A stretch of DNA of 64,000 nt from Pseudomonas sp. sp1636. GTDB taxonomy: Bacteria; Pseudomonadota; Gammaproteobacteria; Pseudomonadales; Pseudomonadaceae. The translations under genes and the position numbers were made by a program. The first letter of the stretch is position 1, and every line of letters begins with the position of its first letter. The notes beneath the pieces are model-generated. The model ran no database searches and had not been told where the DNA came from. It was given only the letters and a program-made list of their open reading frames with translations. The DNA is taken from assembly GCF_030376615.1 (NCBI RefSeq), contig NZ_JARRAB010000021.1:28551-92550 (forward strand). The letters are read 5' to 3'. Positions 42,044 to 51,070 of the stretch are shown here, piece after piece.

Positions 42044-43239
42044 TGACGGCCGTGCTGCAGGTTGCAACGCCAGAGGGCGACAGCGGGAAGATCCTTACCA
42101 GCGCCGGGGACTATCTGTTCCGCTACCACGAAGACGCCCAGTTGCAGGCGGCGATCAGTTTGTTGATGCCCATGCGCCTGGATGAGTACCGTCACCGGGA
42201 ACTGCACCCGATCTTCCAGATGAACCTGCCGGAAGGCTACGTCCTGGAACAGTTGCGCAATCGCCTGGCCAAGGTGGCGAACGTCGACTCCATGTTGCTG
42301 CTGGCACTGTCTGGCAGCAGTTCGCCTATCGGGCGGGTGGCGGTGAGCTCGCCGGAGGTCGATGCGCTCTTACGGCGTCAGCAGTTCCCTGGCGAAAAGC
42401 TTGCGGAAATTCTCGCCTGGGATGGCGCGGAAGACATTTTTGTCGGTTTGGTAGATCGCTACATCCTGCGCGCCGGAATATCGGGTGTGCAGCCCAAGGT
42501 ACTGGTGCCAGAGCATCAGGCTTGCGCGCCGCAGCGTTTCACCTCGAAAACCTCCGAGCTGATCATCAAAAGCGGTCGGGATGAGTTTCCGGGGCTGGCG
42601 ATCAACGAGTTCCTCTGCATGTCCGTGGCCAAGGAGGCGGGGATTGCGGTGCCGGAGTTCTACCTTTCCGCCAACGCCAAGCTGTTCGTCATGCGCCGTT
42701 TCGACCGCGACGAGCAGCTCAACCCCATTGGTTTCGAAGACATGGCGGCATTGATGGGGCTGGCTGCGGAGCAAAAATACAGCAAGAGCTATTCGGCCAT
42801 CGCCAAGGCCATCCGCCTGTTCTGTCCGCCCGAGCAGGTGCAGAGCTCACTGGCGCAGCTCTTCGCCATGGTGACCCTGAGCTGCATCGTCGGTAACGGC
42901 GACGCCCATCTGAAGAACTTCGGGCTGCTGTATTCCGACCCGACCCAGCGCGATGCGCGGCTGGCGCCGGCTTACGACATCGTCAACACCACGGCCTACA
43001 TTGCAGAGGACGTATTGGCGCTGGATCTTGTCGGCAACAAGTCGTTATTCGCCTCGCGACAGGGGCTGCTGGACTTCGCCCGGGTCTGTGATGTGGCCCG
43101 GCCGGAAGAGGTCATTCGTGAGCAGTTGCAAGCGCTGGAGCGGGTGCTGGCTCGCTCGACTGAGCTGAGCGAGCGGGCACCGCATGTGATCGCGGCAATC
43201 CGGCAGTGTGCAGAACCGTTTATAAGAACTTTCGGCTAG
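42043..43239 (+). CDS. HipA-like Ser/Thr kinase toxin
   Basis: 398 residues, somewhat shorter than E. coli HipA (about 440). It has the N-subdomain (HPIFQMNLPEGYVLEQLR), the ATP-loop region SGVQPKVLV with a serine in the place of the autophosphorylated one, KTSELIIKSG, catalytic loop GNGDAHLKNFGLL (Asp, Asn) and APAYDIVNT metal site. All key kinase residues appear present. HipA toxins phosphorylate glutamyl-tRNA synthetase or similar targets and cause growth arrest. It is island cargo, probably a stabilising module. Confidence 0.88.
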   Translation: MTAVLQVATPEGDSGKILTSAGDYLFRYHEDAQLQAAISLLMPMRLDEYRHRELHPIFQMNLPEGYVLEQLRNRLAKVANVDSMLLLALSGSSSPIGRVAVSSPEVDALLRRQQFPGEKLAEILAWDGAEDIFVGLVDRYILRAGISGVQPKVLVPEHQACAPQRFTSKTSELIIKSGRDEFPGLAINEFLCMSVAKEAGIAVPEFYLSANAKLFVMRRFDRDEQLNPIGFEDMAALMGLAAEQKYSKSYSAIAKAIRLFCPPEQVQSSLAQLFAMVTLSCIVGNGDAHLKNFGLLYSDPTQRDARLAPAYDIVNTTAYIAEDVLALDLVGNKSLFASRQGLLDFARVCDVARPEEVIREQLQALERVLARSTELSERAPHVIAAIRQCAEPFIRTFG

Positions 43240-43275
43240 CGTGCGCAGGACTTTCTCTATGCAGGTCGCAACAGC

Positions 43276-43563
43276 ATGAAAAAATTAATCATCCTTATTG
43301 CGCTATTATTGGCAGCCGTTCTGTTCGTTGGATACTACAAGGCTATTGATGATGCGGAGCTGAATACGGTGTTCTTCATCAAAAAGAGCCCCACCTTTCA
43401 GGTTAAGTTCGAGAACCTATTTGCTAACGACGCAGACAATAAAAAGCTGCACGAGTTGAGTGGCGAAGAGCGGGAGTTGGTGATCGATTACTGTAAATAC
43501 CGGTTAGGTATTGAAACTGAACTGAAATCGCAGGCGGAACTAGAGGTCTGCAAAGAACGGTAA
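43276..43563 (+). CDS. Small membrane-anchored protein of unknown function
   Basis: 95 residues. An N-terminal hydrophobic segment (LIILIALLLAAVLFVGYY) acts as signal anchor; the rest is soluble and rich in charged residues with two cysteines (DYCKYRL, EVCKER) that could pair in the periplasm. AT-rich compared with neighbours. I do not recognise a family. It follows the HipA-like gene by 36 bases and may be in the same transcript, but the Shine-Dalgarno is weak. Confidence 0.5.
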   Translation: MKKLIILIALLLAAVLFVGYYKAIDDAELNTVFFIKKSPTFQVKFENLFANDADNKKLHELSGEERELVIDYCKYRLGIETELKSQAELEVCKER

Positions 43564-44001
43564 GCATGAGATGCCAGGATATTGAGCTGGCTTTGCCGAA
43601 GGTTGGTTCGACCGGCCGGTATTGGGTTGGGGGTTAGGCGTTCAGGCGCGAAGTTCTTAGCAGAGCTCAAACCTAGGCTCTCGGTGCCTTCCGTCAGCAC
43701 GTAGGCATATGAGAGCAACCGGGCAGGCCACGATTCATTCTGCGTAAACCGTGGTCTGTTCCAGATTATTCCTCCTTTAAAGGTGGTGGGCCCACACGGG
43801 CTCGAACCGTGGACCAAAGGATTATGAGTTGCCTAGAAACGCTGCAAGCCCAGTGAAATCGGGCGTAGCTTAGCGCAGGTACAGTTAGCTGAAAGTAGCG
43901 TTGTAGACGGGTTTAAGCGTAATTGAGCGTAATCTGCAAAAGCTGGGCACTGTACCGCAGGTGTACCGTAACGCGGCCAAGCTTTGCTTGTTTTTTAATC
44001 A
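43564..44001. other. Internal island junction with att copy 2
   Basis: 438 bases with no convincing gene. The att copy at 43788-43827 and its 150-base flank (43828-43980) repeat the left-edge arrangement. Open frames on the minus strand through it have no motif. Confidence 0.6.
43788..43827. repeat. att copy 2: diverged tRNA 3' part
   Basis: About 40 bases matching the tRNA copy except around the T-arm, where both stem strands change together (CACGG with CCGTG instead of GTAGG with CCTAC). Paired change means it derives from a different, functional tRNA sequence rather than simple decay. Confidence 0.8.
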
Positions 44002-45921
44002 TCATGTTGGATCTAAATTTATGACGTTGTCATCGCCAAACAAGAGTTTAGCCCGGTTAACTATTTCGAGTGTTGGGTGAGGATAAAAGAAGGCCAGCTC
44101 TCGTCGAGCACGAGTGCAGCAAACATAGATGATTTTACTAGTCCGCTCTATTACGGTGTCCTTGCCCTTTCCAGTAAAGAAAGCCTCGAAGTTATATTTG
44201 TTCCACTTTCCGTTATCTAGTACTACAAGAACGTTGTCGTACTCCCGGCCCTTTGTTTTATGTTGGGTTGAAAATGGTGTTTGGCCGTCAATGTACTCAA
44301 AAAGGTTTCGGAATTCTTTAAAAGGAATTTTGCAGACTTGGTCGTATATATAGCCTTTTGTGCGCTGGAACTCTAATAGCCGATCATCTTTTCTGACTAA
44401 TCCTTTGGTGTGAGCTAATCCAATTATTTCTTCGATGGTTTTTCCGTGCGATTGCGACAGTTCTTCGATTTCTTTCTTAAGTTTAACTTTCTTTGCATGA
44501 GAGTCGATTTTGTAATCAGTTGATCGCAGAAAGTCGTTAAAATTACCTAGTGTGTAAAGTTGTATCAATGTTTGTATTCGGTGAAGGTGCTTGATCAAGT
44601 GATCTCTTGTCGTTCCACCTCCACCCAACATGCTCTGATCGGCTTTCTGATCATCAATCAGCATGTCTTTCTCTATATAGATAGAGGATATTGTTTTGAA
44701 GGGAGTAGAGAGTGCAGTCTGATAGGCATCAGGGTGCTCGGAAATATAGTCTGCTTGACCTGGTGTGGCTGTGACTTTCGCTAGTGTTTTCCCTTCTTTC
44801 CCCGCTTGTATTTCATGTATAACCTGCCCGAATGACTTGTCCTCAATTAAATAGTCGGGCTCATCGGTTTTGATGTAGTCACGGATTCGTTTGACATATT
44901 CTAGGATTTTGTCTGCGTCATAGATGCGCATAAGCCCCGGGAAACCAGCTTTGGTAGCGATCAAGTTGTGAGTCAGATTTAGCTCTTTTGTTTGGGGGGT
45001 AGACTTGTCCCAGTTTAGGTAGTCTCTGGCTGCTTGAACGTCGGGGTTAGATGAGTATAAAAATTTTGCGGACCCTACAATAGGCTTGCCTTCGGTCATA
45101 TTTGGGGCCGAAGTGTCGTCAGATGGTGTTTGTGCCAATCCGTCGGTTCGAAATTTGTTCGCTAGTTCTATTACAGATGTGGGGTTCCTCCTATTCTGTT
45201 CTTTTTTGATCTCAGTGACTTTATCCCGGCCATCACCTTTGAAATCATCTAGATTCCCAATACCCTGATCGTAGATCGATTGCATAGCATCACCAAAAAA
45301 ACCTACGATGTTTCGTCTTGGTGTGCGGGATAAGTGTTGTAGAAGTATGGCGATTACAAGGGGGTTAGTATCTTGATATTCATCTACCAAAATAAAATTG
45401 AACTTGTCATTCAGGATGCGACACAGCTTAGGGTATTTAGCAAACAAAGCATGAGCTAAAATCAGTACTTGGTCATGAGATATGATTCCCGATCTAAGTT
45501 TGAGGTAGTCCTTGTATTGAACTTCGTTGTCGATTGACACAATTACTTCCGGCTCACCTTCCGGCGTAAGAACCTTAAATAGCTTTTGCTCTTCATCGTT
45601 TATCAACTCGATTAACGTTGTTTTCAGCTCTTGCTGGAAGTGCTTAATGCTTGACCATAGAAAGTCATGAATAGTGGAGACGTGTAGGTTGTCATTGCTG
45701 GCTCTGTGCTCAATTTCGTTTGTGGCAGCGTTTGTATAAGTAATACAGGCTACGCGCGCCAGCGGTTGTTGGTTCGTAAGACCGTTAATGGTCTCAATCA
45801 GTGAGTATGTTTTACCGCTGCCAGCACCGCCGCTTAAAAGAAAGTTCTTATTCTGGGATGTTGCTTCAAGGATTTTGAGTGTTTCTTGGCTGTAGGAGGT
45901 TTTTTCTAGCTGCGAAGCCAT
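44002..45921 (-). CDS. UvrD/Rep-like helicase, GajB-type partner of the OLD nuclease
   Basis: 639 residues, superfamily 1 helicase. Walker A is LLSGGAGSGKTYSL (residues about 28-41), motif Ia CITYTNAATNEI, motif II FILVDEYQDTNP, motif III GFFGDAMQSIYD, a motif IV-like EQNRRNP, motif V TQHKTKGREYDNVLVVLDN, and motif VI YVCCTRARRELAFF. Longer than known GajB (about 500), with extra sequence between motifs IV and V. AGGAGG before the ATG lies inside the OLD gene, and the two genes overlap by 16 bases, so they are one unit. In Gabija, GajB senses DNA ends and activates GajA. AT-rich, acquired. Confidence 0.85.
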   Translation of the reverse strand: MASQLEKTSYSQETLKILEATSQNKNFLLSGGAGSGKTYSLIETINGLTNQQPLARVACITYTNAATNEIEHRASNDNLHVSTIHDFLWSSIKHFQQELKTTLIELINDEEQKLFKVLTPEGEPEVIVSIDNEVQYKDYLKLRSGIISHDQVLILAHALFAKYPKLCRILNDKFNFILVDEYQDTNPLVIAILLQHLSRTPRRNIVGFFGDAMQSIYDQGIGNLDDFKGDGRDKVTEIKKEQNRRNPTSVIELANKFRTDGLAQTPSDDTSAPNMTEGKPIVGSAKFLYSSNPDVQAARDYLNWDKSTPQTKELNLTHNLIATKAGFPGLMRIYDADKILEYVKRIRDYIKTDEPDYLIEDKSFGQVIHEIQAGKEGKTLAKVTATPGQADYISEHPDAYQTALSTPFKTISSIYIEKDMLIDDQKADQSMLGGGGTTRDHLIKHLHRIQTLIQLYTLGNFNDFLRSTDYKIDSHAKKVKLKKEIEELSQSHGKTIEEIIGLAHTKGLVRKDDRLLEFQRTKGYIYDQVCKIPFKEFRNLFEYIDGQTPFSTQHKTKGREYDNVLVVLDNGKWNKYNFEAFFTGKGKDTVIERTSKIIYVCCTRARRELAFFYPHPTLEIVNRAKLLFGDDNVINLDPT

Positions 45922-48020
45922 ACCAGGCCCTCCTGAATATATGCAGGTGTTTTCCAGTTTGAGAAGCTAAATGCCCCTTTCTCTTGGCTGTTTAGTAAAA
46001 TATCGATAGCAAGTGTGGTTTTCTTATCAACGCCTTTTTCTGCAAACTCGAAGGGACTGTGTGTTCCTTCAATATAAAGAGTGAAATGTTTGGCAATGAG
46101 AGAGGGGAAGGCTGCTGGATCATCTCCTAGCAAATCTTTATTGATATTGAAGAAGGCATCCTCAAAACTACGTCCTCGATATCCATTTTCCTCAGTCTGG
46201 TAGGCTGTATAAAGATAGCCATCTTCACTCGCTACCCATGCTTCTTCGTTGTGCGTGAAGATTTTTAGATTGTTTTCTAGCTTCAGAAAATAGTCTAAAT
46301 CTTGCCTGTTTTTTTTATGGAAAAAACATAGCGCGTTATTGGATGTGTGGTCGGCATCGGGATCATTCGTAGAGCATTTTTTCGATGTGTAGATTGCTTC
46401 GCCTTTCTTGTTAAACTTTGGGTTCCCATCCTTGTCGGTGTCAGGAATTGTTCGCCCCGAGTCTATATCAGTTAAAATTAATGACTTAATTCCTAAGAAG
46501 CGAATAAATTTTTCGAAAACTTGCGAGTGTGCGCCAACCTCAATAATTGATATGTTTTGAGATAAGATGGGGGCGATGTCCTTCGCAGGGGATTCTTGGT
46601 CAATTTTTTTCATCATGGCCGGCAGTAGAATTCGCTCGGTATCGCCCTCTACTAATATTGCTTTTTCAGCAAAAAACAACTCGGCACGATTCAGTGTTAG
46701 ATATTGTTTTAGAAATTTAAAGTGATTGTTCTGGTCTTTTCCATCTTCTTGTTCATATTCTTTTCTCAGGCTTTTCAGGTTTTTGCACTTGGCGCACCCG
46801 TTAACTCTCTTCATATACTTAATGTCATCGAAGTCGCATTCGGCAACGATGTGAGATGAGTGGGTGGTTATAATTGTCTGAAGGTTAACTACTAGCCCGT
46901 CCTCTCTTTTCACTCCATCCGCTAAGAGGTTTTTTATGTTTTTTATAAATACATACTGCATCTGCGGGTGAGTGTGCGCCTCAGGTTCTTCTATGAACAA
47001 AAGATTCAGTGCGGCTGGCCGTTCTGTAATGGCTTTCCTGAATGATGTCATTAGCAGATCAATTTCAAAGATCATGCTAATCAGATTCATGTACCCAAGG
47101 CCGTTGAAGTGTTCAGGCAGGTTGTGCGTTTCATGTCGATATAGAACAGTTGTATTGCCGTCTAAAAGTTCTCTGTGTTGCAAAGTGGAGGCTATTGTAA
47201 GAGATGTTTCAGATAGTGATATCCCGCCAAACCGATCGACATTGGTTAGTAGTTTAGAAAACATGTTTTGATAAATTGCGCTTAAGTTTTTGTCTGCCCC
47301 GCGCAGGGTTTTTTTAAATAAATTAACCGTGTCTTTCTGTTCGTCAGATTCCTCCGTTCTTTTGTATATTGTGGCGGTTTGTCCTGAGAGGGTCTTATCG
47401 TTATCTTTGTTGGTTACATTTCGTTTTGCACTTATGGCTCGAAATGAAATCACTTCATCTAAAGAAATTTTTTCCTTTGTAAGGTCAGTGTATATTTTCT
47501 CATCTGAGCTTAAGTAGCTTTTCCTGATTATGCTTCCAAAGTATTTCTGTTGATTTTCAGAAAGATAAAGCAGTGCATCTTCGTCGTAATTATCCTTGTT
47601 CTCTTGGAAGTCTGTATAGAGTGAGGTGAGCTGCTTGTGGGGAAGTTTGTATTCGAAGCCTAGATTTATTAAGTTGTCTTCTGGGTCTAGGCTCATAATA
47701 AGAGGGGCGACTTGGCCTAGGTCGTCATTCTCGTCGTATGAGATTATTAATTTTAACTCCATCCCAAGCGGAGTGTACTTGTCTTCTTGAGGGATGGGTT
47801 CTTCGCCAGAAATTAATGACTTCAGCTTTTCTCTGAGCACTATGTTGAAATCATCAAAAGTGATTTTGCTTCTCTCTGAGACGAATTTTTCTAACGCTGA
47901 TAGGAGTGAGGTCTTTCCTGTATTGTTTTTGCCAATTACAAGTGATAGGTCGTTTTCTAGATCAAGCCTGAAATCTCTAAGGAGACGAAAATTGCTTATT
48001 TCAATCGCTGATATTTTCAT
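45906..48020 (-). CDS. OLD-family ATPase-TOPRIM endonuclease, GajA-like
   Basis: 704 residues. N-terminal ABC/SMC-type ATPase: VIGKNNTGKTSLLSAL (Walker A, about 28-43), LLFIEEPEAHTHPQMQYVF (Walker B with catalytic Glu), TTHSSHIVAE (H-loop). C-terminal TOPRIM: EKAILVEGDTERILLPAMM (catalytic Glu) and SLILTDIDSGR (DxD). This is the class 2 OLD arrangement, next to a UvrD-like helicase as in Gabija. Known GajA is near 580 residues, so this one has additions, among them a CAKCKNLKSLRKE segment with a CxxC. Expected to nick or cut phage DNA when nucleotides fall. No typical Shine-Dalgarno. AT-rich. Confidence 0.87.
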   Translation of the reverse strand: MKISAIEISNFRLLRDFRLDLENDLSLVIGKNNTGKTSLLSALEKFVSERSKITFDDFNIVLREKLKSLISGEEPIPQEDKYTPLGMELKLIISYDENDDLGQVAPLIMSLDPEDNLINLGFEYKLPHKQLTSLYTDFQENKDNYDEDALLYLSENQQKYFGSIIRKSYLSSDEKIYTDLTKEKISLDEVISFRAISAKRNVTNKDNDKTLSGQTATIYKRTEESDEQKDTVNLFKKTLRGADKNLSAIYQNMFSKLLTNVDRFGGISLSETSLTIASTLQHRELLDGNTTVLYRHETHNLPEHFNGLGYMNLISMIFEIDLLMTSFRKAITERPAALNLLFIEEPEAHTHPQMQYVFIKNIKNLLADGVKREDGLVVNLQTIITTHSSHIVAECDFDDIKYMKRVNGCAKCKNLKSLRKEYEQEDGKDQNNHFKFLKQYLTLNRAELFFAEKAILVEGDTERILLPAMMKKIDQESPAKDIAPILSQNISIIEVGAHSQVFEKFIRFLGIKSLILTDIDSGRTIPDTDKDGNPKFNKKGEAIYTSKKCSTNDPDADHTSNNALCFFHKKNRQDLDYFLKLENNLKIFTHNEEAWVASEDGYLYTAYQTEENGYRGRSFEDAFFNINKDLLGDDPAAFPSLIAKHFTLYIEGTHSPFEFAEKGVDKKTTLAIDILLNSQEKGAFSFSNWKTPAYIQEGLVWLRS

Positions 48021-48086
48021 TTAATGGCCCGTATTTTCTGGATAATTTTTTGTAAGCGAAAGGGGCTGCTCTACTTTTTTCTGCAG

Positions 48087-49007
48087 TCATTCTTCGTCAA
48101 AGTAGTCGCTATCCAGCTTTGGTAACTTTAGGAGGCGCGACGTTACTCCGACCTCGTAGTCCATCATCAAATTGACCAGCCGACTGCCATCAACCAGCAC
48201 CATGCCTTCCACGGAGCGGGAAAAGTCGATGGCCTGGGCGGTAAAACCTGACGTGGTGATAAACACGCCACGCTTGGCCTTTTGCCCAGCGAGTGCGCCA
48301 TAGAAAGCCTGTAATTCTGGTCGGCCAACCGTGCCCTGCCAGCGTTTGGCCTGGACGTAGACCTTCTCCAGGCCGAGCTTGTCTAGCGAGATCACCCCGT
48401 CGATCCCACCGTCGCCGCTGCCGCCGACGCGCTGCAGATCGTTGCGGCTAGCTCCGTAGCCAAGGCTGTGCAGCACATCCAGCACGATGACTTCAAAGCG
48501 GTTGGGGCTGACTTGCAGAAGGTTATCTAGTAGGTCTGCAGCCGTTGCCTCGCGTAGCTCACGTAGAGCCTGTTCCAGGCGGTCGTCAGGGCTAACAGTG
48601 GCTGAGCTGAGCGCCGGTACAGGCCGTTCTTGCCCATCGAGGGGGATGGCGTCGTTCGGGCTCTTGAGTTTCACGTCCATAAAGCCGATGGCGAGCTGTT
48701 CGACCTTATCCGCAGTCAGAGGGGCGGGGTGCTGGGCGGCATAGGTAATGCCTGCGTCGGTCAGCTTCCAATACCCACGCTTGGCACTGCTGGACAGGCC
48801 GGCGCGTTTGAGGCGGTCATGGGCCCAGCCGACGCGGTTCTTGTACGTGGCCTGGCCGCTAGCAATTAGCTCTTGGCGCTGAGCTTCCGAAAGGTTCAGA
48901 GCATCCGCAGCTGCTTCATGGGCGTCACGTGCTGTCGCGCCTTCGGGCGTGGCGGCCAGGTGGCGCAGGATCGGCTCAATAAACTGGTCGTAGGTAGGGA
49001 CGGACAT
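48087..49007 (-). CDS. Mrr-type restriction endonuclease
   Basis: 306 residues. The N-terminal winged helix (YDQFIEPILRHLAATPEGAT...AHDRLKRAGLSSSAKRGYWKLTD) is Mrr_N. The C-terminal catalytic domain has FEVIVLDVLHSLGYG, GGSGDGGIDGVISLD and VYVQAKRW, i.e. the D...QxK motif of the PD-(D/E)xK fold. Mrr cuts modified (methylated) DNA without a partner methylase. Start at 49007 supported by GGAG; the frame is open to 49070. It lies 66 bases below the OLD gene start but with normal GC content, so it may be a separate acquisition. Confidence 0.92.
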   Translation of the reverse strand: MSVPTYDQFIEPILRHLAATPEGATARDAHEAAADALNLSEAQRQELIASGQATYKNRVGWAHDRLKRAGLSSSAKRGYWKLTDAGITYAAQHPAPLTADKVEQLAIGFMDVKLKSPNDAIPLDGQERPVPALSSATVSPDDRLEQALRELREATAADLLDNLLQVSPNRFEVIVLDVLHSLGYGASRNDLQRVGGSGDGGIDGVISLDKLGLEKVYVQAKRWQGTVGRPELQAFYGALAGQKAKRGVFITTSGFTAQAIDFSRSVEGMVLVDGSRLVNLMMDYEVGVTSRLLKLPKLDSDYFDEE

Positions 49008-49045
49008 TGCGACTCCAGGCGCAGGATTGATGTTAGGGCCGCGTG

Positions 49046-49816
49046 CTAAAGGTTTTGCATGGTTTTGCATTTAGGGAAGGTTGAGCAGCCCCAGAATTGT
49101 TGGCCGACAGTGGCCCCGGTTTTACGGGTGCGAATAACCAGGGCGCTGCCGCATTTCGGACATTGCCGCTCGGCTGTCGGATTGCTACGGCGTTTGAGGT
49201 TTTGCACGTGCTCGCGGTGGGTGGCGAGGGTGGGGGCGCGGCGGCCGGTTTGCAGGGCGTGCAGCATGGCGTCTACTTCAGCCGCGCTAAATACCGCCTG
49301 CTGGAATGACTGGATATAGCGGATAAAGCCGATGCCCTGAGTCACGTTGGCCGGCACTTCGGTTTTAAAGGTGCTGCTGCCGACAAAGGTGATGACCGAG
49401 TGCAGGTGCTCGGGATTAACGCCAAGGGTGGCTTCCAGAGCTTTGAGGTGCTTGTAGTTCTGCCGCAGTGGGCTCTGGAATTTGAAGGTGCGTTTGTAGA
49501 GCTTCTGCGTCCACTGCGCCTGCCTCTCGCTGCCGAATATCCAGCCGCTCATGTTCTTCGTTTCCAGCACGAAGACGCCGTAGGGCGAGAGGAATACGTG
49601 GTCGATCTGGGTGGTGCCGTCGGGCGTGTTCAGGGTGACGTTGTGCAGGCGGCGGTAGGTTTGTTTATCCAGCTGCCAATGGGCGAACAGCCGTACCAGG
49701 AGTTCGCCAATCTGGCCCTTGGCCCAAGGCGACTTGAGCAGACCGATCAGTAGTGCGGCTGGGATAAACCAGCTCAACATGCCCGAGAGCTGCGCGATGA
49801 TAGGGGTGAAGTCCAT
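49046..49816 (-). CDS. NERD domain protein with zinc ribbon
   Basis: 256 residues. A short membrane segment (SWFIPAALLIGLL) near the start, then the NERD nuclease-related domain: GQIGELLVRLF, IDHVFLSPYGVFVLETKN (D...E-x-K catalytic-like triad), and WTQKLYKRTFKFQSPLRQN. C-terminal topoisomerase-type C4 zinc ribbon: CPKCGSALVIRTRK and FWGCSTFPKCKT. NERD proteins are inferred nucleases, sometimes linked to defence. It lies 38 bases upstream of the Mrr gene on the same strand, a probable operon. Confidence 0.87.
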   Translation of the reverse strand: MDFTPIIAQLSGMLSWFIPAALLIGLLKSPWAKGQIGELLVRLFAHWQLDKQTYRRLHNVTLNTPDGTTQIDHVFLSPYGVFVLETKNMSGWIFGSERQAQWTQKLYKRTFKFQSPLRQNYKHLKALEATLGVNPEHLHSVITFVGSSTFKTEVPANVTQGIGFIRYIQSFQQAVFSAAEVDAMLHALQTGRRAPTLATHREHVQNLKRRSNPTAERQCPKCGSALVIRTRKTGATVGQQFWGCSTFPKCKTMQNL

Positions 49817-49966
49817 TTCTTAACCTTCAGCAATCCTGAGTTAACCGGATAGTACCGAAAGTAGACGTAACTGGACGAAAGAATTCGATGGCGTTTTTGG
49901 GGCAGGCTGCATTCCGATATGGTTCCGCCGCGTCTCGTAAAACGCTGTCTACTTCGGCAGTGTCTG

Positions 49967-50542
49967 TTAGATCAGGAATTCAAATGCGGTGAGTAGTTTT
50001 ACGGTTTCGGGGAGCTTCTGCTGCAGTAGCTTGTCGAGGTATTGCCGCGCACTGTGAGGTGGGTTCTTCAGCGATGCTCGCTGCCGTTGCGCCGCTTCGA
50101 GAACAGCTGCTTTGTCGAGATCCCAAAGGTCGGCGATAAAGTCATCAGGGTGCACAGGTTCAATATCAAACGTATCGAGGACGTCTTTGGGGAAGTCCTT
50201 GAGGTTGAACGTCACGATCACCGAGGCATTGCACTTAATTGCCGCTGCGAGTACGTGGCGATCATCCGCGTCAGGGCGATTCAGCCCCTCAATTAGGGGG
50301 GCGTAGTCAAGCACCAGGGCATCCGGCACAGCCCTATCCATCAACGAGGACGTTCTGTCCAATTGTTCGACGGTTAGCTCCGGACGATTGATCAGAAGAT
50401 TGCGTTTCTACTCGTCATGAACCTGGGCCGACCAGCGTGCTCGGTATACGCCGGTCAGTGCCAGGTGCATCAAAAAATCGCGCAGCGGTGCGGGGTAGAG
50501 AACATTCGCATCATAGAAAGCGGTGAACGGTGAATGCCTCAT
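49967..50542 (-). pseudogene. PIN-domain toxin gene interrupted by one amber codon
   Basis: The whole frame from the ATG at 50542 translates as MRHSPFTAFYDANVLYPAPL at the start (the first PIN Asp is in YDANVLYP), reads through ARWSAQVHDE, then TAG at 50410-50408 (codon 45), then KRNLLINRPELTVEQLDRTS and on through DADDRHVLAAAIKC and VTFNLKDFP to 49967. Family members carry HDEW-K here, so TGG to TAG is likely. Without that stop the protein would be 191 residues. The ATG overlaps the antitoxin stop (ATGA). A 131-residue downstream frame alone lacks the first catalytic Asp. Confidence 0.88.
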
Positions 50543-51006
50543 TCGTACCCCATCCCTAGCTCCTGGGCTTGTGCCGCGAGTTCATCCATGGCGGCGCGGC
50601 TCGCTTGATCACGCTGTTCCTTGTAAGCCATCAGGTCAGCGAATTTGATCCTGCGATGCCGGCCGGTTTTAGTGTGTGGCAACGCACCTTGATCCAACAG
50701 TTTCACTAGGTGAGGCCGCGAAACGTTGAGCATATCCGCACCTTCCTGGGTCGTCAGTTCGGCATGAATAGGGACGACCCTGACGGCATTACCAAGGGCG
50801 AGTTCGCTCAGGATTTCGCCGAGCAAGCGCAGGGCGAACGTAGGCAGCTCGACGACTTCGCGCTGTTGCGTTTCGTCGATTAACTCAATGCGCTGGGTCT
50901 CAAGCTTGGTGGTTAGGAATGCAGCTAACTGGCGGCTTGACTCCACAGCCGCAGCGATTTCTTTCTCGCCGGGAAGAACGGTGCGAGTGAGGTCGGCGGT
51001 GGTCAT
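50539..51006 (-). CDS. Antitoxin with excisionase-type HTH (partner of PIN toxin)
   Basis: 155 residues. C-terminal HTH of the excisionase family: LTTQEGADMLNVSRPHLVKLLDQGALPHTKTGRHRRI, with the wing residues needed for DNA contact. The preceding part (TVLPGEKEIAAAVESSRQLAAFL) is helical. This HTH protein followed by a PIN protein with overlapping ATGA is a known type II toxin-antitoxin arrangement. Start at 51006 has GGAG upstream; the longer frame from 51159 runs through the promoter. It likely binds the repeats at 51082-51108. Confidence 0.85.
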   Translation of the reverse strand: MTTADLTRTVLPGEKEIAAAVESSRQLAAFLTTKLETQRIELIDETQQREVVELPTFALRLLGEILSELALGNAVRVVPIHAELTTQEGADMLNVSRPHLVKLLDQGALPHTKTGRHRRIKFADLMAYKEQRDQASRAAMDELAAQAQELGMGYE

Positions 51007-51070
51007 GGCTGTCTCCAAAAACGGTGTATTCAATTGTCGTCGTGGTTGCTGCTTGGCATCCACAGTTAAC

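Noticed and set aside
43788..43829. A third tRNA gene
   Set aside because: Same as above; similarity ends after the anticodon loop.
44002..48020. PARIS-type defence system
   Set aside because: PARIS has the ATPase and TOPRIM on separate proteins and no UvrD helicase; here both domains are on one protein with a helicase partner.
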